Source: Chionoecetes opilio | Lineage: Eukaryota > Arthropoda > Malacostraca > Decapoda > Majidae | Reading direction: 5' to 3' | Assembly: GCA_016584305.1 (NCBI GenBank) | Contig: JACEEZ010020120.1 | Location: 268,070 to 332,069 of the forward strand | DNA length: 64,000 nt | Shown: positions 1-12,833 of the stretch, in pieces | Layout: every line of letters starts with the position of its first letter | How positions within the stretch are numbered: the first letter of the stretch is position 1 | Program-made: the position numbers and the translations under genes | The notes under the pieces: generated by a model | The model's input: only the letters and a program-made list of their open reading frames with translations | Databases searched by the model: none | What the model was told of the DNA's origin: nothing

Positions 1-387
1 AAATAAGTGTCCTCTGACAGCTTTTGACACAATTCAAGAGTTTTATGCACATTCTTAGCAGCGTTGGAAACTGTCCAGTTTTGTTTAATATGAAACCACA
101 TAGGAGAATATAATTTCACTACAAATGTTGCTATGACAATAATTTTATCACTGGGCTCATCCATCTATAATAATATAAACGAAAGTGTGTGTGTGTGTCC
201 GCTCCAGGTACCGCCCCCTGTGGCGGAATCCCCTCATATGGCACAGTTTTGGAACCGGCTCGAGCAGGGGAAGGTTTTAAGCCCATTTATGAGATGATCC
301 GATCCCTTTTTATCTCTTTTTTTTTAGCAGCCTATTAGCAAGAATTGTGAAAAAAAAGTGGGTTGCGAGAATTGAGGAAACCTTGAT

Positions 388-546
388 GTAGGGTGATGGG
401 TAATGGGTGAGTGAATGGGTGGGGTAATGGGTGTGGGGTGATGGGTGAGTGAATGGGTGGGGGGTGATGGGTGAGGGAATAGATGGGGGGTGATGGGTAA
501 TGGATGAGTGAATGGGTGTGTGGTGATGGATAATGGGTGATGTGAA
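388..546. repeat. GGGTGATGGGTGAGTGAAT-type minisatellite
   Basis: Degenerate tandem copies of a roughly 15-25 bp G-rich unit built from GGGTGATGGG, GAGTGAATGGG and GGGTAATGGG. The open frames that cross it are low-complexity by-products of the repeat. Confidence 0.75.
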
Positions 547-551
547 TAGGT

Positions 552-624
552 TGGCGTTAATACATACATTTCTACATCCATGATTTCAGGAAAGCTAGAA
601 GGGGCTATCTGGAGAGTCTGTGTT
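552..624 (+). repeat. Dispersed repeat, copy 1 (shared with 15177-15247)
   Basis: About 73 bp starting TGGCGTTAATAC and ending GAGAGTCTGTGT is nearly identical to 15177-15247. The second copy lies inside a TIR element, so this one is probably the remnant of a related element. Confidence 0.6.
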
Positions 625-3330
625 TGGTGGGCTGAAGGCCCACCAATAGCCCTCCGCAGGAGCTAGCCAAAAAGTCCGCCCAGAGGGCGTCTTTGCGGCT
701 AGTAGAGACATATAACCTCAAAATCCTGTTCGCTGTAGTCAACCATCGTGAATGAGACATGTTCCCGGGCTGCAGAGCTGCTAATTTCTCGGATACAAAC
801 CCTGTTGATGCAGCTGTTGTTATATTGAACAAGTATTTTTGATCCGTACTCAAATTATTTAGGATTTCTAATTTTCACGTGGTCGGCAGCACCTAAAGAT
901 ATGTGAATTTGGCGTTCTAGTTGTGAAATTTGATATGTAGAGCTCTTTTTCTTCATAATAAACACTAGGCTGTGTCTGAAAAACTATTTTGAAATTGTTA
1001 AAAAAAAAAAAAATGACTTTTTTTGACTTATTTTCGAATTTTCAAGTTGATGGCGGCACCTGAAGATATTAATTAATCGATCTAATATTTATTTGTAATC
1101 ATTTTTAGGACGTTTCGCAACTTTCCCGCACTAGGGCAAATCAATTTGAAAAAAAAAAGTGAAAAACGAGCCACCCTAATGTGCATGCATTGTGTCAGTT
1201 TTAAAGATACTTTCTAGAAGAATAATCAGTAACTATATCCTTGGAGAAATGTAAGTGGGAAAATGTGTGGCTATATACGTAATTAAGTGTAATGATTATT
1301 ACTTGCCACAATACATACATAGAAACAGCAGCAGGGAAAAGTGGGCCAAGGTTTATGGGGAATGCAAGAACCCTTGGTGTAACCACCCCAAAAATGAGTC
1401 TGCTACTTGTGATACAGACTAATGTTAAAATGGCGTTGTTAACATTCTCTGTTTTCCATACTATTTTATTGAAAATGGTTTTTGAGTTGGGTCAATTTTG
1501 ATCTCTCTTTACATATGATGATTAATTTCACCAGTCATTTTGTAGTCATACAGAATATTTTTTTCATTGTGGCATCAAGGATTATAGTATAGTGGGGTTT
1601 TTTTCTCTCTTTCTTCAAGTTAAGATTTTTATATTCTGATTCTTAAATTGTGGATTCCACATCTCGTATTAAGTACTGTCCTATACAATTATTATTTAGG
1701 AGGACAATTATTATTTAGGAGTTTATTTTTGTAAACTGACCCGTGCATATCATGTGAGCTATCAGAAGTTTCACGGGTGAAGAGCAGAGGGGCAGCTTAA
1801 GATCCTAGGATGGTTCATGAATGATTTACTGAAACATTTGTCGAGAGGTCAGGGTAGGTCTGCCTCATTGGTCATGCAGTAATGTGTGTGTTTGTAAAGA
1901 CCTTGATCAGTGTGTGTGTTGCAGGTGTATATGTAGGTTGCCCAAGTAATCATTCAAAAGGTGGTGCCATAAGAGAGGAACCCAACTTTAGCAGTAAAAT
2001 TGAAAAGGGTAAATTTGCCTCCCCAGACTACTCGTAGATTACCTGCAATAGTACATCTTTTTTGTATACTTGCTGACTGAATTTCTTTGCAGTCATTCTG
2101 AGGTGTACTAAGAACAGAATACAGTAGAGGATGCTACAACAAACATTGGTTCCAGGGCCGTGTTCATACTGACATCTGTTCTTTCTAACATGCAGTGAAA
2201 TACTTGTATTTTGAGATAATCTGTTCCAAGTTCACTACAAAGATGTAAGTAGCTTTCTCACTATGCCTTGCCGTGAAGGACCAGAAATGGTCTATGTCAC
2301 ACCACTAAAGGTAGTGAACTTGCATTTGGTATAAAAAAAGGTACATATTTTTGTGAATATATGGCTGTCTGTCTGTGTATCTGTCAGTATGTTATAACCA
2401 TTAATTTCATCTAACACATAAGTATGGGTAGTACATTGTACATTCAGGTTCATCTGTGATAAGTGTGTAGACTTGCAAACTGTGGATGTATTATTGTGAT
2501 GTATGAATAAACAAACAGATTTATTTGGGGCTGTTACCTGGCCAATCACTAGCATAAGGATCCTGAGTCTTCTAACCAATCAGATGCACTTTTACCTGCT
2601 CTGTCCTGCTGAAAAGAATTTGCACCTTTGCGCTCAAAACTGTCGGGCAGATAGTCACACAATAACTATAGATAATTATTCTGATGATTTTGTTCTCATT
2701 CTTGGCAAGTACCACAACCCTACTACCAGAGAAACAGCCTTATACCATTAAGGAATTGGGCTGTTTGCCAGAATGTTCCAGGTACTTGGGTATTCCTACC
2801 CTTTCATTGATAAATCTTTCCACCATGGCTACAGGTAACAGTAAAGGTAACCAGTAACCACAGCCAATCGTAACATGTCTAGCTAATCCTCGGTACTTCA
2901 GGTGAGATCTTTTATGACAAATGCTACTCTAGGTACCCTCTGAGCGTGTGAGAAAGATCTGATCTTACTAGGTGGTTCAAGTTCAATGTCGCAATACTGT
3001 TCTTACTGACACCTGATGGTACACTTATGCCCCGTTTAACGCAATCCTGCTTAACGAAAATAGTTACACAAAAATAAGTTTTGCACCAAAATTTGTTTAA
3101 TTCATGAAAGATTTAATTTATGCAAAAAATTTGTTTGAAAAAAATAAAAGTTTGAAATACGTATATAAAAAAACTTATTTAAAACCAATAATTAGTCAAG
3201 TTAAGAATACGATCCATAAAGGAACCTACTAATAAGTTCTGGGTATGCACAGCAGGTTTGTTCACATTTAGACCTTGAAAACTTAAGCAATTGTTCTTAT
3301 CTTTTTGGCATCTCTTAACCCGTAATCTTT

Positions 3331-3706
3331 ACACTCACTCGAGAGATGCAGAGTAAGGGGCGATCTGATAGAAGTTTTTAAGTGGATAAAGGGATTTAAT
3401 AAAGGAGAGGTAGGAAAAGTTCTTACGGCTATTAACCAGGGTAGAACAAGAAGTAGCGGATTCAAGCTGGAAAAGCGTAATTTAAAAAAGAAATAGGGAA
3501 ATACTGGTTCACAAATAGGGTGGTAAATGATTGGAATGGACTCAGTAGACAGGTAGTTAGTGCGAAGTCATTAGAGAACTTTAAAGGGAGGCTGGATAAA
3601 TTCATGGATGGGGATGAAAGGTGGATGTAGGTAGTGTAAAGTAACAGGAACTACCTCGTGTAGGTCTCACGGCCTCTTGTAGCTTCCTTATTTTCTTATG
3701 TAACCA
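3331..3706 (+). mobile_element. Non-LTR retrotransposon 3' end (fragment)
   Basis: The plus strand encodes the C-terminal end typical of LINE reverse-transcriptase polyproteins: RGDLIEVFKW, then after a one-base shift in an A-run NRVVNDWNGL, then LENFKGRLDKFMD and a TAG stop. The fragment is 5'-truncated and frameshifted, so it is dead. Its 3' tail (GGCCTCTTGTAGCTTCC) recurs at 17161-17200 and, inverted, at 48886-48945. It lies just downstream of the hexosaminidase gene, in the opposite orientation. Confidence 0.75.
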
Positions 3707-3893
3707 ATATAAATTGCATTTTTTTTTTTTTTTCCCCCATAATAAATTCACAGTTCTCTTGCAAATAGCTTTTTTCTCTCTCACTTCTATTATCTTAAAG
3801 GACACTGACAAGTGGCAAGTCTAGACCTGTGTTCCTGGGAAGGTACCATTAAGTAAAAAATATATACTATATATAATTGTAGATTTAATGGTT

Positions 3894-3899
3894 CTGTAT
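3894..3899 (-). promoter_or_regulatory. Candidate poly(A) signal (ATTAAA) of the hexosaminidase gene
   Basis: ATTAAA on the minus strand, about 30 bases after the hexosaminidase stop codon. No canonical AATAAA was noticed closer to the stop. The call rests on position only. Confidence 0.25.
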
Positions 3900-3927
3900 A
3901 CAAAACCATATTTTTCCTTTTGTCTTG

Positions 3928-6900
3928 TTACAGTTCCAGGGAATTCTGAATCTCTTCATCATCTATAACATCAGCAGCACAGAAGGATTGCCAGAGAGGC
4001 TCGACATCATACCCTCGGCCGAGAAGTCGACAGCGGTGTTCCTCCAGCCGTGGGGTGGCTTGATCCGTGCTGAGGGTGATGGTTGCATTACTCCACAGCT
4101 TCTCAGCCACCACCGAAGCACGAGGCCATGTGCGAGAGATAAGGTTGGTCCTGTCCACGTATTCTCCCCACATGCATGCCTCTCCTCCAATCACCAATCG
4201 TTTCTGAGCCTCCGTTCCTGAATAAAAAGCATAGATTTGTCAGAAAGAAAATAATATGAATAAAGGAAGAGAGTGATAAGAATCTTTGAGAGGGTAGTTT
4301 GGAAATAATTCATGTCACATCTCTACCATAAGCTTGTGGTGGTATTCCATATACTCGCGTTATACGAGAACTCTATGATATATTCATGATGATGATACGA
4401 TTCACTAATTTGCACCCTTCTCCGCAATATGAGCAAATTTTATTTCATGACGCAAGTTAATGTAAACATGACTGCATTATAAACAGGCAAAGAAATATAC
4501 GTAATATCTTTGTGATTTTGGATTTACCGTTACAGCACAGTACTTAACCCCTTCAAGCCCAGATTTTTCCTTTGCTATATAAAATTGTATGTTGTTACCC
4601 ATAAAATTACGAAAAGTACCAAATTAGTTGGTCGACAAGGATACTAAACAGGTTATAATCTATAAAATATTGCTTATGTTAATTGAAAATTGTCTAATGG
4701 TACCCAAATTACAATGGAAATTACGTTCTGGGACTCAAGGGGTTAAGCATATGGCTACTCTATTTTGTAGTTTTTCTATGTATTATAAAGTAGCTATCAG
4801 CTCTATGTCGCCTCCGTGATGTAGTGGTTAGCGCACCTAGCTATGAAAATGCGGCCCCTGGTTCGAATTCGGGCCAGGACAGTAGGCAGCCAGCCCAACC
4901 AGCTGTTCATCCTTCCTTTCAGGGTTGGTCGATAAATGGGTACCTCTGGACGGTAACTGTGGTAACCCAGATGTCACACTAGACCTGTGTCCCTGGGTAA
5001 CGGGTTCTTACACCCACGACAGCCTCAAAGGCTAATGCCACGGAGATGAGCACCGAGGCCACGCGCAGCTTAGCGTATGCCGCCATCTTTACCTTTACTT
5101 TATCAGCTATATGTGCACTCAAGTCAATTTGTCTTTGACTGTTTATACAAAAAAAAATTTACTCCCGTAGTTTGTTCAACCAAATTGTATGGAATTGAGG
5201 TATCAAATTTCAACTCACCCTTAAAATCATGTGGATCACACTGATAGTACTTGTGCCAGTCAACACCATAGCTGATGTAGTTGAGATACCAACATGATGA
5301 TAAAATTGTATTATAGCCTGCAGCAGTTACCTGGAACATACAGAACAAAATAAAACACGGCCTTAGTTTATTTACAAATTGAAATATGTTGAAAGTAAAA
5401 AGAGAAAAAACGAGAACAGAAAGGAAAGAAAGAATAACAATGTAGATAGATAAAAGTTGATATGTGTATGTCTCTCCGAGTTCCATGTTTGCTTTCTTCT
5501 GGAAAACTGTCAAGGAACTGCAGAATCACACTTTGCATAAGGTGTTTCACGTTTAGGTGTTTGTTTATTCTGGCATTTGCAGCAAAGTCCCCCATTATAG
5601 CTTTTCCAAGCCCTTCCCTTCCATAATTTCAACCACAGAGCAATTAGAGACATTATAACCACTGTAATAGCAGACATTTATTTGAAACACAATCTGGAAA
5701 CAATGTCTTATTAGCCTAACCAATGTAGTAAACTAAATGACAAGAATATCATGCACTTGGATATGAGATGGTTCGTCTATTCATTTTGGACTCTTCACAT
5801 GCCTGAATGTAGTCTTTACAGATGGTAGGGATGCTCGAAAATAGAACTTACTTTTTTAAGTTCTTCCTTGAAAATCAATGGTGTATTTCCATTCTTCCAA
5901 ATATGTACCACTGTATCGTCAGCAATGTTGACTCCATTGTCAAAAACTTCTTGCCACACCAAGTATCTGGCGTAATCAATGACATCAAAGTGTTACATAC
6001 CCTGCTGCACATGCATAACCTAAGATATCCTGTACATATATTTTTCATGATAAACAGGAAAATAAGTAGCTTATACAATATAATTCTGTTTGATATTTGT
6101 TTTGAGTTAATACTCTTATGCTTTTTGCCCCCACCCCAAAAAAAAGACTGCCTCTGAATGTTGCTTTTTGATCTATAAGAAGTGTAACAAAGTAAAGTAA
6201 ATAAGATTTTCTGGCCATTGTTGCTTACTTCACTATTGCAGAAAATAGACTAGCTAAGAATTAACTAAAGCTATTAGTATTATTGGATTGATAATTAATT
6301 TCCATTATCTTTTATCAGACTTACCCATTTTTAGTTGGAAGATTGCCGACAATTTCAATAAGTTTTGAAATGTATAATTCTTCTAATTTGCTATAGTCTC
6401 CAGTAATGTTGAGCTGAGACATAAATGTTGTGATATTGGGATTGCTCTTCCTGAAACCAAAGACAAAGTGTTCATACATTTACAATACACTCAATACAAT
6501 TTATAAGAATTTTTTTTCTCTCTCTCTTCATTGAAACACTACCTTTATTCATTTTTCTATTTGGTTTCATCATTTTCATATTGATAAATAATGATTTAAG
6601 AATGCATTTGTTGATGACCTTACCAGCAGTCAAAGCTGACTTCATCTCCTCCAAGGTGGAGATAATGGTCGGGGAAGCGTGTTGTGACTTCCTCAAAGAG
6701 GGTCTTCAGAAAATTGTAATTTGCATCATTGGTTGGATCAATTGGGCCATATGTTCCATCAGGCTCACCATCCCTATAGTGAATGTAGCAAATACATTAT
6801 ATAAGATATTTCACCTACAATATGACAAAAAACTACTGAGAAATGTGATATGTATATCTAAAAAAAAATATATATATATTTCAATCAATACATGTAATAA

Positions 6901-9900
6901 GGAATTATCACATACTTGTAACAAGTTGTTAGAAGACCTGGCTGGGAGGGTCCCCAGGACTGTGTGTGACCTGTGGGAGATTATTAATCTAATGATGAAC
7001 TGGACCTCAAACTATGAAAACTTAGTTGTACCAATAGTGGGATGTAGATATAAATGGTACGTACACATGTACAGTATGTGTGTATGTATGTTTATCAGTA
7101 TCAAATATTTTCATTAAGATGAACTGACAAACTTTTCATTATCGCAGTACGTATAGACCAAACTGGTAGAAAGGAAAGAAAAAGATGAACCATTTAAGAA
7201 AATACGTCTCTCTCTCTCTCTCTCTCTCTTTATATAATTACCTACCTGGAGTGTCAAATTCCGGCAGGACACGAATGCCCCTCTTGTTCCCATATGTAAC
7301 AATGCTGGCAATGTCACCTTCAGTGTAGACATGACTCGGACTGTAGGCCCCTTGTTCACTGTAAGTAGAAAGGGAAGGATTCGTACAGGAACTACCCTGT
7401 GTAGGTCTCATATCTTTCTATTGCATTATCATGTTTTCAATTTTACTTTATATTTGTAATGTTTCTTTCTTGGCTGTGACCTTTGTCTTTATCATTATCA
7501 TTCAAAATTCAAAATAAAAACTTATGTCTGTTTCTTGAGGTTACTGGTGTCCTCTTTTCCTGCAATGCAAAGTGGCACCCGAGAAAGATAAATGAAAGAA
7601 AGGATAGTTAAATAACCTGACAAAAAGATATTTCTTTATATTTGTGAGAATATAAGATTTCCTTGGGAATAACTTTTAGCTATCTATCTTCATCCTCTTC
7701 ATGACATGATGGGAATCATCATCATCACCAAGCTGCTTGATTACTGCTTGCAATTTGTTTGTCAAAATTATCAAGCTCCTATATGTTGTGGATTCCTCCA
7801 TATAGATCATAATTCCTCCCCGCCTATAGCGCCAGTGGGCAGTATCACCTCCAGGGTTCGGATGGTAGACCCTGGAGACATATTTGAGGGTTCGGATGGT
7901 TGGCCCTTGCCCGTGGTGGCGCAGGCAGGATTTTTATAGTGGCGCCTGTAATTAAGAGGCTCATGCCGCCAACCCTAAGTCCTCCGATGCACTTGCAATC
8001 GAAGGTAGAGTTAATGGGCAGTATGTGTGTGATCTTCGGCCACGCCATGATTGCAGAAAGATTTTGGCACCATCGGGAATAGAACTTGGCATACTGAGCA
8101 CGCCACATGGAGGCGTTAACCACTCTGCCATCACCTCCCCAATGTTGTAGGAAACATACATATAACAACAGTGAGCCTAATCATCTACACATACCTGAGT
8201 CCAGGGTAGGCACTGCTGACATATGGAAAACTTTGATCATCCACAATATGCCAGTGGAAAGCATTCAACTTATTCATAGCCATGAGGTCCAGAGTCTCCT
8301 TGATTTTTGAGACAGGTAAATAGTGTCGTGAAGTATCCAGCATCAGGCCTCTGAGGAGTACACACAAACCACCTACAATCACCACTACATCTCATGGAAG
8401 ACACCAGCTTTAGCATAGTTACTGTACTTTTAATTACATATCATAGCAGTGAAGGAAAATGATCTGATTTAAGATTTAAAAAAAATGTTTAGTACCATTT
8501 CATTTAAGGAAAATCTTTACCCATCATACTGTACTATCATCATAATTGTATCTTTGTTTCTACAGTCATGACAGTCCTCACCTGTAACTGAACCTTGGAA
8601 AATCCCGGATCTGTGTCGAGTTCACATTGTATACAGCAGCGTTTGGCACCAGAAGCTGAGAGAAAGTCTCGAGGCCCCTCAGGATGCCCCACACACTCTG
8701 GGCGAGGAGGAAGCCTTCACCTGGAGCGTCTGGGCTGTTGATCTGGATGACACACAGACGACCGAAGGCAAGTTGACAGTAGCAAACAATAGTACCTAAA
8801 ATTCCGTACTCTTATAATCAATGTATGTGTACGAGCAGTAACATCAGCATCAGTTGCCCAATTCTCACCTTGATCTCGTACTGCTCATCCATCCCCTGGT
8901 ATGGCCGTTCTTCACATTTGGTTAACAAGACCACCTGCAGGTTGTCTAGGTATCCCCTGAAGTTGTCATCTTTTCTCCAGGGATATTTTGACTTCTGAAG
9001 ACATAGATGAGGAGAAAAATATTCTATAAGTCTCACTTGTATATGTGATTGTTGATAGTATTATTGTACTTATTTTCTGCTAGTAAACAGGGGCTAAAAA
9101 AGTTATTGAAGACATGCCCATATTGTCTCCAATCGACTGGGGAATCAAACCCGCATCCTCTGGGACCTCACACATCTCATGGATGTGAGCTGAGCAAGGA
9201 TGATTCTATACAAGTCATCTTTGGAGCAGTGTGTGCTATCCACCACCCAAATCACAAGATATGGCAAGAGGTGTAAATGTGAGCAAATTTATATCTATAT
9301 ATAAAATCAAGTTATCTGCAGAAAGTTTAGTAAAAAAGTAGTTTTTGGCTATGTAAACTTTTTTTTAGTATTAGAGTCGTCAATACATACAGCGTTTATC
9401 ATAGGTGACACCCTACTCGTGTGGGTGAGGACCAATTGTATGTAAGAAATTATATCATATTCACTCAATAATATTCAATAGTAGTTTTTCAATTTAAAAA
9501 TTTCTTCTAAATCTAGAATTACCTTCGCAGCCAAGGATGGAAACATGATCTTCTTGTACCTCAGCAGCGCCTCGTCCACGATCGCACAGGTGTTTCTTGT
9601 CACGTTAAAACTAAAACAGATCAGAGAACATTGTGTTCATGGTCATTCAAAAGTAGCCCAGACTTTCCCCAAAGGGTGTTTTAATTTTTAACAAGAACCA
9701 CTACAAAGTATTTAGGCAAACTTTTGAAGTGCATATCCTACAATAAGTATGATGTATGGAATAAATTATATAGGTATACATATATATATATAAACAGCTT
9801 ACAAAAAGGTATGAGGTCTGATTATCATGTAGGTGTCTTCCGGGGCCTCAGCTTGAGGACATGGCCACACCTTTCCAACTGTGGGATTGACGAGCGGGGT

Positions 9901-12771
9901 GCCGCCCAACACCACGCCTATCAACCCCACCACCGTGACCAACAAGGCTGGGGAGAGAATAAGGTAATGTGAATACTTCAGACTCTGTGCATGAAGCCTT
10001 AAGTACAATCAATCTAGATGTTGATGTGCATGTTGTTTGGACGCGTGTTGCTGCTGGGGGAAGGGAAGGTGTTATGACAGCTTGGCCTTTCCATGTCAAT
10101 GTCAATAATCTTATTGCATAGTATTTTCAATAATGTGTTCATCTACAACATAATAATGGGAACAATAAGGGCATCAAGCCAACAGTAAAAGATATGTGTT
10201 ATCTATTTTTTGGGCAGTGAACTCTTATTATCAAGTAAGATTTGAGTGGGAAACATATGTTGTATTCCCACAACGCCCCTGTTGTAGGAAATGAACACAT
10301 GCTTTAGATAGTCATGAGAGAGGAGTCATCATGTCAACTGCGATGTAGGAATGGGTATGTATGACGAAAACTTTCCTTGCAGTAGTTATGGATGAATGGA
10401 GCATGTGTCCCCTTATGTTGCTAAATTATTATCATCAGTAGTGGTAATAGTATCATTATTGTTCATTGTCATTGTTGTTGCGAATTCTCTATTTTCATTC
10501 TTTTGCTTCTGAATCACCGTCAGGAGGTACTGTGTAGGCCAGGTGTGTACGTAGGGTGGAGAGAAAGACTGTATGGAGCTTGGTATCTTCTGTGCGTGTG
10601 TGCGTGTGTGTGCTCAGGCGGTCCAATTAGTCGTGTCTGGCTTTTCATGGGATTGTGCATCATAGTTTTACTTATTCACAGTTGAATATTTGGAACCTAT
10701 TTTGCCCCGTTCATGGGGTGAAAAGTTGCGTATCCGCGGACCCTTAACACCCCACGGAACAATACTTTACGTGGCGAAACCGTGCGTTTGGATTAGCCAT
10801 TGGTCCATTGTCTCGTCAGTTCTTTATCTGCCTCCGCGGGAAAGTGGTTATCTGGATAAAAAAAACCACTAACACTTCAGTCAAGAGAGCTCGTCACGTT
10901 ATGTCCCCATACGAAAAGGTCAATGTTCGAGGTGAACTTCATGCTGGTATGCGTTATGCTGAGGTCCAACGGTCAGCAAAACGTCCGTAGTCATACATCA
11001 AAAGCATATTATGCAAAAGTATAAACAGCTTGTTCATGAGGGTGCGAGGTCATCAACGTGCAGTAGTGCCAAGGAAGCGTGTTAGCATGTTAAAATACTC
11101 AGAGTACTTCGAAATAATGACAACTTGACCCAAAGTTAGCCGTGAGATGTAAGAATGGATGCCAAATATTCGATCCCCAAATGAAGTGAACACAAAATGC
11201 GAGCATTTTTAACAATCGTGCCGTTGTATGTATATTTATCGGGTAAGCAGTTTGTATGCCTGTTTGGTGTGACATTACAAGCAGTTGTGTATATCCTATA
11301 CGTACAAGGCAATGCATGTATAAACTATAAAGTACTATACATACATGTAGGCTACAGGGATTAAGTAAACGTGTGTATAACTATGTCTGATGTGATATTC
11401 CTACTCGTCCTTGAATTATAAGTAATTGCTCTCGAAGCACTAAATAGCAAAGCGAACCAAAGAGCTTCAAGGTCTCTTTGACAAAGAAACTCCTGTTGTG
11501 CGGTGGACTACAGGCACAACGACATGCTTATGGGAAGCGTTTCTCATACTTATGACAGCGTAATTCATATCACTGGTGTATGTCACAACGTCGTCTGCTC
11601 AACAGGAGCATTTGCCGATGTGTAATTCTGTACCGAAGATTCGATTCCATAAGCCGTTCGGGCTCTGTACGCTTCGAGACGTGGACAATGAAGTTTTGAA
11701 CAGTGAAATGAGGTGACGACTGACGAGTGGGTTACTATGGATTCCGCGCGTCTGAACATTTGATTATCACAGCCCTATTGGAGTTAAAGGGCCAAAAAGC
11801 AGGTGTTATAGCTCGAAACACAAATGAATCTGCAGTAGTGTGGTGGTACAGCAATACACAGTCAACGGCAAGGCTGATTCATAGCTAGACTGATACAGTG
11901 TTCATATGTTGTGTTTGCTGTGTCACCAAACAAAGGGATCCTTGTAAGTATAGCATGAATCTCATGATTCATGCTCATGAATATTGTCTTGAATCTCAGC
12001 TGGGACGAGTTATTATTCTTTGTTTATTAAATTATCATTGCATGCCGACCGTCGTGAAAGTGTGATTTATCCACGTATGTTAATGCATGTACTCTAGATC
12101 AGATCATTTAAGGTTTGGTACGCCACAAAATCATTCCCTTAAGTGACGAGTTCATTTTTTTTAAGTGTGTGTTCCTCTAGTTATTGTAGCATACACGGCC
12201 TGAGCTGTGCGTGTGTGCGTGTTAATTTACCGCGGTTTTGATCATGCTCAGGGACTGTAGGTGTTTTGATATCGATTTGACACCTAGATATTTCTTTAAA
12301 AAAAGCACATGAATAACGCAGGTGTGTGTGTGTGTATAGACTGAGCACTGGACTATCGTCACAGGTGCACATGAAAAGCAGGTGTGATGAGAATTAGGCC
12401 CAGTTGCAAGAAATGGACGTTTTCCATCGAGTAAACGATAGTGAGTGGGGCGCCCGACTGTCGTGATACTTCATTGATGAGTTTCATGAACGGCTGATTT
12501 TGCCCCCATCGGCATGATGTCCCGACGTCGGGAGCGAGGTGTACCAACCCGTGCGTTAAATAGAATGATAATATTTACTACTATAAAGAAATTAATTCCA
12601 GTCATTTCTATCATGAATTATTGTTTTCTATAACATTAAAATATACTAATACTTGTATTAGCAATGCTGTTTTCAATAGAAAGAGGCGGCACGAAAAGAT
12701 TTCACAAGTTCTGAGGTTGGTCATTTGAGTTACCATGACAACGCCACGCTGGTGTTCACCTCCTCCTCCTC

Positions 12772-12833
<62 letters not shown>

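Larger units (their letters stand above)
1..3330. other. Non-genic stretch, start of window
   Basis: No exon with a recognisable protein or consistent splice sites was found on either strand. The stretch holds a short GT run near 186-198, a GGGTGATGGG-type minisatellite, one dispersed repeat shared with 15.2 kb, and AT-rich unique-looking sequence. Around 3025-3060 there is a motif (CCCCGTTTAACGCAATCC) that resembles pogo/Tigger-like element ends, but it is too short to assign. Confidence 0.4.

Noticed and set aside
4808..4880. Functional tRNA gene
   Set aside because: Only the A/B-box head is tRNA-like; the acceptor stem does not close and a SINE body with target duplication follows. The same applies to the heads at 8140, 17220, 34710 and 50533.
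9799..10008. Hexosaminidase start at 10008 (MYLRLHAQ...)
   Set aside because: Possible in frame, but it ignores a strong acceptor at the start of exon 2 and gives a polar N-terminus; kept only as an alternative.
10800..12550. Transposase remnant in hexosaminidase intron 1
   Set aside because: Only vague similarity in short, stopped frames; no catalytic motif or inverted ends could be identified.
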